Assembly (NCBI RefSeq): GCF_012932495.1
Contig: NZ_JABCNG010000001.1
Location: 1,240,001 to 1,304,000 of the forward strand
Origin: Novosphingobium sp. SG919
Lineage (GTDB): Bacteria > Pseudomonadota > Alphaproteobacteria > Sphingomonadales > Sphingomonadaceae
Length of the DNA: 64,000 nucleotides
Direction of reading: 5' to 3'
Part shown: positions 56,657 to 64,000 of the stretch, one piece after another
How the letters are laid out: every line of letters starts with the position of its first letter
Numbering within the stretch: the stretch's first letter is position 1
Made by a program: the position numbers and the translations under genes
The notes under the pieces: model-generated
Seen by the model: the letters and a program-made list of their open reading frames with translations, nothing else
The model's database searches: none
Told to the model about the DNA's origin: nothing

Positions 56657-58045
56657 TTGCGCGTGTGCCTGCCTGCCCCTGACGACACCGAGGCCTGGCG
56701 CGATGCGGCGCGCAGCCTGATCCTGGCCGGCGTGGCGCCAGACGACGTGGTGTGGGAAGAGCCGGGGCAGGGCACGGGTGACCTGTTTGCGCAAGGCCCC
56801 ACGCCGATCCCGCCACCGCGCCCAGGCGCAGCGCCGGTGCGGGCCAGCAAGGCGTTCCTTGGTCTGGTGCGCGTGGCGCTGTTGCATCGCGCGCCGCAGC
56901 GGTTCGACCTGGCCTATCGCCTGCTCTGGCGCTTGCAGGATCGGCCCCGCGCGGCGCAGGACGCGGCCGACCCGCTGGTGCGGCGCCTGGACCAGCTGGC
57001 GCGCCCGGTGCGCCGCGACATTCACAAGATGCGCGCCTTCCTGCGCTTTCGGGGCGTGGGCGATGGGCCAGGCCATGCCGAACGCTTCGTCGCCTGGTTC
57101 GAGCCGGACCATCACATCCTGCGCGCCAATGCCGGCTTTTTCGTGCGCCGCTTCGGCACGATGCGCTGGTCGATCCTGACGCCGGACGGTTCGCTGCACT
57201 GGAACGGTTCGGTGCTGGAAGAAGGGCCACCGGCCACGCGGCTCGACGCGCCCGGTGGCGACCCGCTGGAAGAGCTGTGGCGGACCTATTACGCCAACAT
57301 CTTCAATCCGGCGCGGCTGAAAGTGGGCGCCATGCTCAAGGAGATGCCGCGCAAGTATTGGAAGAACATGCCCGAAGCGGCCCTGATCCCCGATCTGATC
57401 GCCGGTGCCCAGGCGCGCGAGGCGGCGATGGTCGATCTGGGCCGCCAGGATTTCGGGCCGGCGCCCGAAAGCCTGGCCGGTCTTGCCGATGGCATTGCGG
57501 CGTGCCGCCAGTGCGCCATCGGTTGCAACGGCACCCGCGCGGTGCCGGGCGAAGGCACCCGCCGCCGGGCCTTCATGATCGTGGGGGAGCAGCCGGGCGA
57601 CAACGAGGAACGCGAAGGGCGCCCTTTCGTGGGCCCGGCCGGGCAAGTCCTGCGCGCGCAGCTCAAGCAGGCGGGCATCGATCCGGCGCAGGGCTGGCTG
57701 ACCAACGCGGTGAAGCATTTCAAGCATGAACCCACCGGCAAACGGCGCCTGCACCAGACGCCGACAGCCGGCGAAATCGACACCTGCCGTTGGTGGCTGG
57801 ATCGCGAGCGCAGCCTTGTTGCGCCGCGCCTGATCCTGGCCCTGGGCGCCAGCGCTGCCCGCGCCCTTATCGGCCGCACCGCCAGCGTGCAGCGCGAACG
57901 CGGGTTGCTGGCCCGGCAGGACGGGGCGGAAATCTGGCTGACCTGCCACCCCAGCTACCTGCTGCGCCTGGATGGCGCCGCGCGCGAGGCCGAGGAAGCG
58001 CGGTTCGCGGCCGATTTGCGGGGGTTTGCAGCGGCGTTGGCTTGA
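56657..58045 (+). CDS. udgX: DUF4130-UdgX fusion: uracil-DNA cross-linking glycosylase
   Basis: 462 residues (TTG 56657; GTG 56663 possible). The N-terminal ~240 residues match the DUF4130/TIGR03915-type partner domain (AFLGLVRVALLHRAPQRFDL, IHKMRAFLRFR, YYANIFNPARLKVGAMLKEM). C-terminal family-4-like glycosylase: CRQCAIGC (C283, C286), GEQPGD (310-315), GRPFVGPAGQ, NAVKHFKHEP, the UdgX-specific loop GKRRLHQTP with His366, and TCHPSYLLR. In mycobacterial UdgX the equivalent His covalently traps uracil sites. All key residues present. Confidence 0.92.
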   Translation: MRVCLPAPDDTEAWRDAARSLILAGVAPDDVVWEEPGQGTGDLFAQGPTPIPPPRPGAAPVRASKAFLGLVRVALLHRAPQRFDLAYRLLWRLQDRPRAAQDAADPLVRRLDQLARPVRRDIHKMRAFLRFRGVGDGPGHAERFVAWFEPDHHILRANAGFFVRRFGTMRWSILTPDGSLHWNGSVLEEGPPATRLDAPGGDPLEELWRTYYANIFNPARLKVGAMLKEMPRKYWKNMPEAALIPDLIAGAQAREAAMVDLGRQDFGPAPESLAGLADGIAACRQCAIGCNGTRAVPGEGTRRRAFMIVGEQPGDNEEREGRPFVGPAGQVLRAQLKQAGIDPAQGWLTNAVKHFKHEPTGKRRLHQTPTAGEIDTCRWWLDRERSLVAPRLILALGASAARALIGRTASVQRERGLLARQDGAEIWLTCHPSYLLRLDGAAREAEEARFAADLRGFAAALA

Positions 58046-58153
58046 GGGTTCCACCACCCCCCAACCCCCTCCTCTAAAGAGGAGGGGGAGCTAACGAGCT
58101 GAAACAAAAGCCCCCTCCTCTTTAGAGGAGGGGGTTGGGGGTGGTGCGAAGCC
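58046..58153 (-). repeat. Composite hairpin repeat (family A), copy 4
   Basis: Read leftward: CGCACCACCCCC, CCCCCTCCTCT-AA-AGAGGAGGGGG with CTTTTGTTT, ~20-nt centre, CCCCCTCCTCT-TT-AGAGGAGGGGG, GGGGGTGGTGG. Inverted relative to copies 1 and 3. The T-tailed hairpin faces the leftward TipN-like gene and should terminate it; it lies between that gene and convergent udgX. Confidence 0.85.
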
Positions 58154-58175
58154 TAACGCAAGCTCTCGCTCATGC

Positions 58176-60890
58176 TCACGCCCGCAGCCGCTCGATCCCC
58201 TGCGCCAGCGCGACATAGAGCTTGCCCATGTCGGACGAGAGCAGCGTCACGCCCAGGGCATTGCCATCGCGGGTGGATAGCAATTGGCGCAGCATGCCTT
58301 CGAAATCGTGGATATAGCGGTTCACGTGGCCACGAAACTCGGCGTCGCCGGCATAGTGCTGCTGCACGGCCTTGGCATCGGCGCTATCGAGCAGGCTGAC
58401 CGCGCGTCGGGTGAAGATGCCGCGGTCGCCACGCAGATAGGAAGCCCAAGCGGTTTCCGAAACGTCGGCCGAAAGCGCCTGCGCAATGTCGATCGCGGCG
58501 GAATTGAGCGATTCGGTGATCAACGCGGTGCGGCGGGCAAAATCGTTGTCTACCTGCTCCTCGGCGCGCTCGCGGGCGCGCGCCACGCGATTTTCCAGGT
58601 TGGCGGCCAGTTCGTCCACCTTGGCCAACTGGTCGCGCATCTGCACGGCGCTGTCGCGGCTGGCGGCGGCGGCACTGTCGATCGCCTGTTCGAGCCGGGC
58701 GATCAATTCCGCCCCGCGCCCTTGCAGCACGCGCGCGATGGCGGCGTTGCCTTCATCGCCCAGGCGCGCGGCCAGGGCGTCGATCTCGGTGTGCAGCGTG
58801 CTGCCCATGGTTTCGCCGGCAGCGCGGGCTGCGGCGTTGAGCCGGTCGATCGCGGTGGCCATCGTGCCGGTCATGTCACCGGAAAGGGCCTCGGCCTCGC
58901 CACGCGCGGTTTCCAGGCTGGCGCGCAGTTCCTGCAACTGGGTGCGCTCGGCTTCGGCCTGCTCGGCAAAGGCCTGGTGCAGGCGGGCAACGTGGGCCAG
59001 CGTGGCGGCAATATCGGCGCTGGTGTCGCGCACGGTCTCGGCCAGGGCCGCGCCCTTGCTGCCAGCTTCGCCCAGGCCGGCGTGCAGCGCGGCCACGCGC
59101 TGGTCCAACTGGTCCAGCCCGGCCTCGCTGGCGCGCAGCACTTCGGGCAGTTCGGTGCGGCTGTGCTGGCCCGTCGCCTGGATCAGTTCGAGCAGGCGCA
59201 CGGCGGCATCGGTGGTGCGCGCGATGTGATCGTCCTGCGCGGTCAGTTCGATGCCGGTTTCGGACAGGCGCGTGCGCAGCAGTGCCAGCGCGCGATCCAC
59301 CGCCTGGGCCGTGGCATCGCCGGTGGCGGCCGATGCCGCCAGCGTTTCGGCCAGTTCGGCAGCGCGCGAGGCGGCGGTATCGCATTGCGCGGCCAGGCGC
59401 CGTGCCTCGTCCTGCTGGCGGTTGCGCTGGGTATCGAGCGCGCGGTCCAGATCGGCGAGCCTGTGGGCCAGCGTTTCGGTGGCTTCGTTGGCGGCGGCGG
59501 CCAGCGCGGTGCGGCGCTCGGCAATCGCGCGGTCGATTTCCACCATGCGGCGGGCGAGCGTCTCGCGCTGCTCGTCGGCGCCGGCGGCCAGGGTGGCGCG
59601 CCGTTCGGCCACGGCCGCGTCGATCGCCGCGCCTTCGCTATCGAGCGCGGCCACCAGGGTGCGGCTTTCCTCGGCAAACTGGGCGAGGCGGGCCTGCGCC
59701 TGTGCCTGGCTGCGATCCTGCGCCGCGGCCAATTCGTCCAGCGCAGCACGAAGGCTGCGCATCTGGGCTTCGCTGCGCGCCTGCCAGCTTGCCAGCGCGG
59801 CGCTTTCCTGCTCGGCCACCGCGGCACCCAGCGTGCTGCTGGCTTCCTGCAATGTCGCCAGCCGCTGTTCCAAGGCCGCCAGGCTTTCGCGCTCGGCGCG
59901 GGCGAGGGTGCGGCGCTGCTCCTCCAGGGTGTCGGCCAGCGCCTGGGCACGGGCGCGGATCGCGGCCAGCGCGGCATGCTCTTCCTGGTCCAGCGCGGCG
60001 CGGTGGCTGCCCACTTCCTCTTGCAGGGTGGCAAAGCGCGCCTCGGTCTGGCGGGCAAGGTCTGCCCCGGCAGCGTTCAATACGCCCAGCGCGGCCTGCA
60101 CCTGCTCGCGCACGGTGCTGACCTGGCGTTCGCTGGCCAGGCCGAATTCATTCAGGCGCTGGAACCCTGCGACCATGTCTTCCAATTGCACGTGCGCATT
60201 GCGCCCGGCATTGGCGATGGAATTGGTCACGTCCTTGGCGCTGTTGGCGATCACGGGCAGCTGGCTGCGTAGCTTTTCCATGTTGTCCAGCGCATTGGCC
60301 GAAACGTCGGCAATCGCGTTTACTTGCGCGCCGTTGTCCTGGATCAGGCCGCGCAGGCTTTCCGCATGGGTGGAAAGCCGATCGGCCGCCATGCGGCCCA
60401 ATGCGTCAAGGTCGCGTGCCTGGGCAGCGATGAAATCGCGGGCAAGGGCCAATTCGGTGTTGATCGTGCCGAGCCGGCCATGCAGCTGCGCCGATTCGCG
60501 CGAGAGACCGCTGGCAATGCTGGCAAAGCGCCGCGCCTCGCGCCCGCTGCCACGCTGCACCAGCAACAGTCCCACCAGCACGACGAGCACGGGGGCAGCC
60601 CACTGGCCGGTGGCCGAGGCCCAGGCCGCCGCGCTGTGCACGGCGATCAGGCCGGGCACGCTGGCCCATAGGTAGAACCCCGTCCACACGGCGATCAGCG
60701 CGCCGGCCAAGGCCAGCGGCCAAGGCGTTGGAGCGGCGGGCGCATCATCCTCGACATCGTCTTCGGATTGGGGTGCAAGTTCTGGCAATAACAGGGAACC
60801 TTCCGCGTGTTCGCGATCCAGCGCCAGGCCTTTCCCGCCGGATTCCGGCTGGTTGGCTTCGATCGGAATGATCCGTGGTCCCCCGTTCAT
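58176..60890 (-). CDS. TipN-like membrane-anchored giant coiled-coil protein
   Basis: 904 residues. Acidic cytoplasmic N-terminus, two membrane helices (57-76 PWPLALAGALIAVWTGFYLW; 97-112), then about 650 residues of Ala/Glu/Arg-rich coiled coil, ending in a compact conserved domain (SETAWASYLRGDRGIFTRRA, NRYIHDFEGMLRQLLSTRDG). Size, two-TM anchor and coiled coil match Caulobacter TipN, the pole marker that orients division. Sequence-level homology is inferred, mainly from the C-terminal domain; a generic polar scaffold is the safe reading. Confidence 0.6.
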   Translation of the reverse strand: MNGGPRIIPIEANQPESGGKGLALDREHAEGSLLLPELAPQSEDDVEDDAPAAPTPWPLALAGALIAVWTGFYLWASVPGLIAVHSAAAWASATGQWAAPVLVVLVGLLLVQRGSGREARRFASIASGLSRESAQLHGRLGTINTELALARDFIAAQARDLDALGRMAADRLSTHAESLRGLIQDNGAQVNAIADVSANALDNMEKLRSQLPVIANSAKDVTNSIANAGRNAHVQLEDMVAGFQRLNEFGLASERQVSTVREQVQAALGVLNAAGADLARQTEARFATLQEEVGSHRAALDQEEHAALAAIRARAQALADTLEEQRRTLARAERESLAALEQRLATLQEASSTLGAAVAEQESAALASWQARSEAQMRSLRAALDELAAAQDRSQAQAQARLAQFAEESRTLVAALDSEGAAIDAAVAERRATLAAGADEQRETLARRMVEIDRAIAERRTALAAAANEATETLAHRLADLDRALDTQRNRQQDEARRLAAQCDTAASRAAELAETLAASAATGDATAQAVDRALALLRTRLSETGIELTAQDDHIARTTDAAVRLLELIQATGQHSRTELPEVLRASEAGLDQLDQRVAALHAGLGEAGSKGAALAETVRDTSADIAATLAHVARLHQAFAEQAEAERTQLQELRASLETARGEAEALSGDMTGTMATAIDRLNAAARAAGETMGSTLHTEIDALAARLGDEGNAAIARVLQGRGAELIARLEQAIDSAAAASRDSAVQMRDQLAKVDELAANLENRVARARERAEEQVDNDFARRTALITESLNSAAIDIAQALSADVSETAWASYLRGDRGIFTRRAVSLLDSADAKAVQQHYAGDAEFRGHVNRYIHDFEGMLRQLLSTRDGNALGVTLLSSDMGKLYVALAQGIERLRA

Positions 60891-60961
60891 GGCGGGCTTG
60901 TATCACGGAAAAGGCCACCGGTTAAACCCGCCTTAAGCCCTGATGCGACACTATCAACAGC

Positions 60962-61297
60962 ATGGCCTATCTTGGTGACCCGATCGATGCCCAGCTGGCG
61001 GCCGTGGCCGGCAGCGATCCCGCGCTGTTCGTGGAACTGCGCAGCGCGTTTCTTGACAGCGCGCAGCGCCAGCTTGATCTGATGCGCCGGTCGCGGTGCG
61101 ACGGAAACTGGTCGATGGCCGGCATGCGGCTCAAGGGTCTGGCGGCATCGTTCCATGCCGAGGGACTGATGGCCCTGGCCGAGCAGGCCCTGGCCGGGGC
61201 GCCGGGCGATCCGGCGGTGCTGCGGCGCATTGCCGCCTGGCTCGACGATTTTCGCGCCGGACCCGACATTCTGCCCGAGGGCGGCCAGCCGGCCTGA
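60962..61297 (+). CDS. Degenerate Hpt-like protein
   Basis: 111 residues, all-helical. Resembles a histidine phosphotransfer domain (DPALFVELRSAFLDSAQRQL, MAGMRLKGLAASFHAEGLMA, LAEQALAGAPGDP), but the active-site HxLKG motif reads MRLKG, with Met55 in place of His. It cannot take phosphate in the usual way, and may be a partner-binding relic. Divergent from the TipN-like gene with 71 bp between. Confidence 0.6.
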   Translation: MAYLGDPIDAQLAAVAGSDPALFVELRSAFLDSAQRQLDLMRRSRCDGNWSMAGMRLKGLAASFHAEGLMALAEQALAGAPGDPAVLRRIAAWLDDFRAGPDILPEGGQPA

Positions 61298-61402
61298 ACG
61301 GCGACGCTGCCGGGCTTAACGGATTGCCGCACGTCGGCGCCGGACGGGCGCTTGGCATGTCGGGGCTGGCGCCCTACCATGCGGCGATCAGGAGGCATTC
61401 AC

Positions 61403-62647
61403 TTGCGGGTCGCGCTCATTTCGTTGATGGAAAACATGCCGGTCGATCTGACGGGCGAGGGGGCCGGCCAGCCGGGCGGAAACCCCGGTTTCCTGCCGAT
61501 CGCCGGCCACAGTATCGCCCGCCACCAGCTTGGCCTGGCCCTGGCGCTGGGCGCCACGCGAATCGTCGTCCATGCCGAAATGCTCTCGGCCGAGATCGTG
61601 GAGATCCAGCACGTCGCCGAACAGCGGGGTGCCCGCTTTCACGTGATCACCGCCGCCCGCGCCCTGGTGCCGCTGGTTTCGGCCGAGGACGAACTCTTTG
61701 CCTTTGCCGAAGGGTTCCTGGCGATGCCCGAGGACGCGCGCCGCATCCTGGACGAGGCGCCCGGCGTGCTGGCCCTGCCGGTGGAAGCGGGCGTTGCCGC
61801 CGGGTTCGAGCGGATCGACATCAACCACGCCTGGGCGGGTGCCTTGCGGATGCCCGGGCGCGTGGTTGCCGGGTTGGGCGATCTGCCGCCCGAATGGAAT
61901 CCGGTGGCGGCGCTCCTGCGCCTTGCCACCCAGGCGCGCTTGCCATTGCGCAACGTCCCCCAGGCCTTGCTCGATACCGGGCGCTGGCGCCTGGTACGGG
62001 GCGAGGCCGATGCCCATGCCGCCGAAAACGATTGGCTGGCCCAGCATACTGCTGCCAGCCACGTCCGCTCTCCGGGTGAATGGCTGGCGGTGCAGGCCGT
62101 GCGGCGCGCCGGCCCGGCGCTGCTCCATGCGCGCACGCGGCCCTGGGTGGTGGCGATGGCGGCGCTGTTGCTGGTGTTCCTGGCGCTGGGCGCTGGGTGG
62201 TGGGGGCGCGCGGGCCTTTCCTTTGCCCTGCTCGGCCTGGGCTGGGTGGTGTTGCAGACCGCGCGGCTGCTGGCCAAGGTGGAGGAGGATTCGCTGCTGG
62301 AGCCGGCCGGCCACTTGCGCGGCGTGGCGATGTTCGGCCCGCTGCTCGATGCCGCGCTGGTCGCCACGTGTGCCTGGCGCGTCGCCGGCAGTGCCACGGC
62401 GCAGACGGCGTGGTTTCCGCCGCTCGTGCTGGTGCTGATCCTGTGGCTGTTCCCCGCGATCCTGCGCGATTTCCGCTGGACGACCTGGCTGTGCGACCGT
62501 CTGCTGGTGGCGCTGGCCTTGCTGGTGGTGGGCCTGTTCATGCCGCTGGAAACCGGGTTGCGCCTGATCGTTCTCGCCCTGCTTGCAACGGCTCTGGCAC
62601 AGGCGCATGGTCTGTTTCCTAACCGCTTGCTAACCAATGGAACCTAG
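61403..62647 (+). CDS. Nucleotidyltransferase-like domain fused to membrane helices
   Basis: 414 residues from TTG 61403, which follows AGGAGG at 8 nt. The N-terminal half is soluble and has PIAGHSIARHQLGLALALGA followed by TRIVVHAE, and EDELFAFAEGFLAMP, reminiscent of sugar-phosphate nucleotidyltransferases but without the G-x-G-x-R signature loop. Then INHAWAGALRMPGRVVAGLG. The C-terminal half has about six membrane helices (from residue ~255). Similar in layout to cytidylyltransferase/CDP-alcohol transferase fusions, but the CDP-alcohol motif is not visible. Function not assigned. Confidence 0.5.
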   Translation: MRVALISLMENMPVDLTGEGAGQPGGNPGFLPIAGHSIARHQLGLALALGATRIVVHAEMLSAEIVEIQHVAEQRGARFHVITAARALVPLVSAEDELFAFAEGFLAMPEDARRILDEAPGVLALPVEAGVAAGFERIDINHAWAGALRMPGRVVAGLGDLPPEWNPVAALLRLATQARLPLRNVPQALLDTGRWRLVRGEADAHAAENDWLAQHTAASHVRSPGEWLAVQAVRRAGPALLHARTRPWVVAMAALLLVFLALGAGWWGRAGLSFALLGLGWVVLQTARLLAKVEEDSLLEPAGHLRGVAMFGPLLDAALVATCAWRVAGSATAQTAWFPPLVLVLILWLFPAILRDFRWTTWLCDRLLVALALLVVGLFMPLETGLRLIVLALLATALAQAHGLFPNRLLTNGT

Positions 62648-63638
62648 AACCACGGGCATGCAAAACCCTGCGCCCTATTCCCTTGGCGACGATGCCTGGT
62701 TCGCAGCCGGCTTGGCGCGCGCGTCTGCCGCGCTCGACAGCACGGCCCCGATCCTGCGCCATCTCGTGCTGGGGGAAGAGCGCGAAGTGTTTGGCGACGC
62801 GGTGATTGCCCATGTGCGCGGGATGGTGGACGACGTTGCCCGCCAGCTTGCCGTCGCGCTGGCCCAGGCCGGTGGTGCCGACGCTGGTGCCGCGCCCGAT
62901 GTCGATGACGTGGCGGGATTTTCCGGCCTGCTTTGTGCCAACGGGGCGTTCCTTGCGGCTGTTCACGGCCAGGCGCTGGAATGGCAGATGGCCTGCCGGC
63001 TCGAGCAGGCGCACGGCGTGGACATGATCGTGCCGCCCTTGATCCAAGCGGCCATGGCCGCCGCCGACCACCCCGTCGAAGATGGTTCAGGCCAGCAGGG
63101 CGACCGGGCTGCCCTGGCCATGGCCGTGCTGGTGGCGCAGGCGCGGTTCTGCCAGGCGCAGCGGCGCATGGCTTTGCCGCTCGACGAATTGCCCCAGGAT
63201 CTGCTGCGGATCGCATTGGGCACGCTGCATGCCCGCGCCCACGACGATGCCGAGGCGCAGAGCCGCGCGATCATTGCCGAGCGGTCGCTGCGCTTGCGCT
63301 TCGATGCCGAACGCGGCCGGCTGGCCCTGCTGCGCCGGCTGGTCGATGCCTTGCCCGATCCGGCTGCGGCGCTCGATCCGCTGCACGCCGGCCCGGCGCT
63401 GTTCCTGACGGCGCTGGCCCGCGCCATGGGCGCCCCGCGCGAGGATGCCGCGCTGCTGGCCGCGCCGGCCCAGGTCGCACGCCTGGCCCTGGTCCTGCGT
63501 GCAGCGGGGCTTGATGGCGATGCCGTGCGCGCGCACGTGGCGGTGTTCCATCCCGAGGCGCTTGTTCCTGCGAGCCTGGCAGCGCTGGCCCCCCAGGCGG
63601 CCGTGGCGCGGCTGGCGCAAGCCGGGCTGGGCACCTGA
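62637..63638 (+). CDS. Hypothetical Ala-rich helical protein
   Basis: 333 residues, overlapping the preceding stop by 11 bp (ATG 62637; ATG 62658 possible). Predominantly helical and Ala/Leu-rich with no signal peptide (LGDDAWFAAGLARASAALDS; FLAAVHGQALEWQMACRLEQ; LPLDELPQDLLRIALGTLHA-like segment). I do not recognise a family. Two cysteines, no catalytic motif. The overlap with the upstream gene and the 2-bp gap to the next frame indicate one transcript. Confidence 0.6.
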   Translation: MEPRTTGMQNPAPYSLGDDAWFAAGLARASAALDSTAPILRHLVLGEEREVFGDAVIAHVRGMVDDVARQLAVALAQAGGADAGAAPDVDDVAGFSGLLCANGAFLAAVHGQALEWQMACRLEQAHGVDMIVPPLIQAAMAAADHPVEDGSGQQGDRAALAMAVLVAQARFCQAQRRMALPLDELPQDLLRIALGTLHARAHDDAEAQSRAIIAERSLRLRFDAERGRLALLRRLVDALPDPAAALDPLHAGPALFLTALARAMGAPREDAALLAAPAQVARLALVLRAAGLDGDAVRAHVAVFHPEALVPASLAALAPQAAVARLAQAGLGT

Positions 63639-63640
63639 CC

Positions 63641-64000
63641 TTGGCCGCGGCCGATCCGATCCGCGCCCGGTGCGATGCGGGCGACCAACTGGTTGCGGCC
63701 GACGAGGCACTGGCCCGCTTGCAGGCTGCTGCCGGTGGCACCCTGCCGGGCTTGCTCGCCATTCCCGCCCTTCTTGCCCTGGTGCGCCAGGTGCGCGCCA
63801 CCGGCCTGGCCCAGGCGCGGCCGATCCTGGCGATGGACGGCGAATGCCCCATCGCGTTTCAGGCGCGCGCCGTGCCCGATGGCGACAGCATCGATCTTGT
63901 CCTGCGCGATTGGCGCCGCGCGCCCGCGCCGGATGCGGGCCTGCCACCGGCCGATGACGCCGCGCTGTGGCATCATCTAGCACAAGGACACGTGCTGCTC
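63641..64000 (+). CDS. N-terminal part of a gene running off the right edge
   Basis: 120 codons from TTG 63641, two bases after the previous stop, open to the window end. Sequence begins LAAADPIRARCDAGDQLVAA and includes PILAMDGECPIAFQARAVPD then GDSIDLVLRDWRRAP, which looks like a PAS-type sensory strand order. A sensor kinase is one possibility given the Hpt-like gene nearby, but the kinase core is outside the window. An alternative internal start cannot be excluded. Confidence 0.45.
   Translation, partial: MAAADPIRARCDAGDQLVAADEALARLQAAAGGTLPGLLAIPALLALVRQVRATGLAQARPILAMDGECPIAFQARAVPDGDSIDLVLRDWRRAPAPDAGLPPADDAALWHHLAQGHVLL

Overview
The window is a high-GC alphaproteobacterial chromosome segment. 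Gene content points to Sphingomonadales, most likely a Novosphingobium-like organism: an XrtA/PEP-CTERM regulatory locus, a LigF-like beta-etherase, a 'vgr-related' HExxH protein, alphaproteobacterial heat-shock and SOS promoter motifs, and typical sphingomonad intergenic G/C-rich repeats. I see no prophage, insertion sequence, CRISPR array or rRNA operon, and no gap between genes exceeds about 300 bp.

Layout, left to right. 1-2.3 kb: 5' part of tyrS, then a DOMON-like/NamZ pair. 2.3-6.5 kb: outer-membrane barrel, GFA protein, LigF-type glutathione transferase, TonB-like protein and an exported unknown. 6.5-12.8 kb: a leftward series of LppC/LpoA-like lipoprotein, parE, DUF4349 lipoprotein and a chemoreceptor. 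12.9-18.4 kb: rsmI-yraN (divergent from lppC), gshB, dedA, and leftward aroQ-accB-accC. 19-22.4 kb: tRNA-Pro(GGG) and the yajC-secD-secF export operon. 22.5-29.1 kb: glycosyltransferase, XRE regulator, TAT-exported DUF885 peptidase-like protein, a Ca-loop protein and the ABC-F protein Uup. 29.2-31.8 kb: PepSY protein plus an OmpR/PhoP-type two-component pair with a hexamer-repeat operator candidate.

31.8-42 kb is dominated by information processing and heat shock: xerC, hemW, rdgB and rph leftward, hrcA-grpE and dnaK-dnaJ rightward. The hrcA and dnaK promoters resemble RpoH sites, and dnaJ has its Shine-Dalgarno buried in a perfect 11-bp hairpin. 42-51 kb: patatin-like lipase, then a tight operon of polyprenyl-glycosylphosphotransferase, PrsK sensor kinase, PrsR sigma-54 activator and a TPR protein (XrtA/PEP-CTERM type). 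51-58 kb: panB, an amino-acid permease, a hydrolase/PNPOx-like pair, and a radical-SAM/UdgX DNA-repair pair directly preceded by a perfect alphaproteobacterial LexA box. 58-64 kb: a TipN-like coiled-coil membrane protein, a degenerate Hpt-like protein, and poorly characterised genes running off the end.

A second layer is a family of ~105-bp composite repeats, each with two perfect hairpins facing one another inside complementary outer arms. Four full copies and one remnant sit at gene ends. Each has one T-tailed hairpin, so the element is polar, and its direction matches an adjacent transcript. They appear to act as portable terminators and in places have supplied codons to neighbouring genes. 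The points I consider most worth following are the LexA box over the radical-SAM/UdgX operon, the dnaJ leader hairpin, and the composite repeat family.
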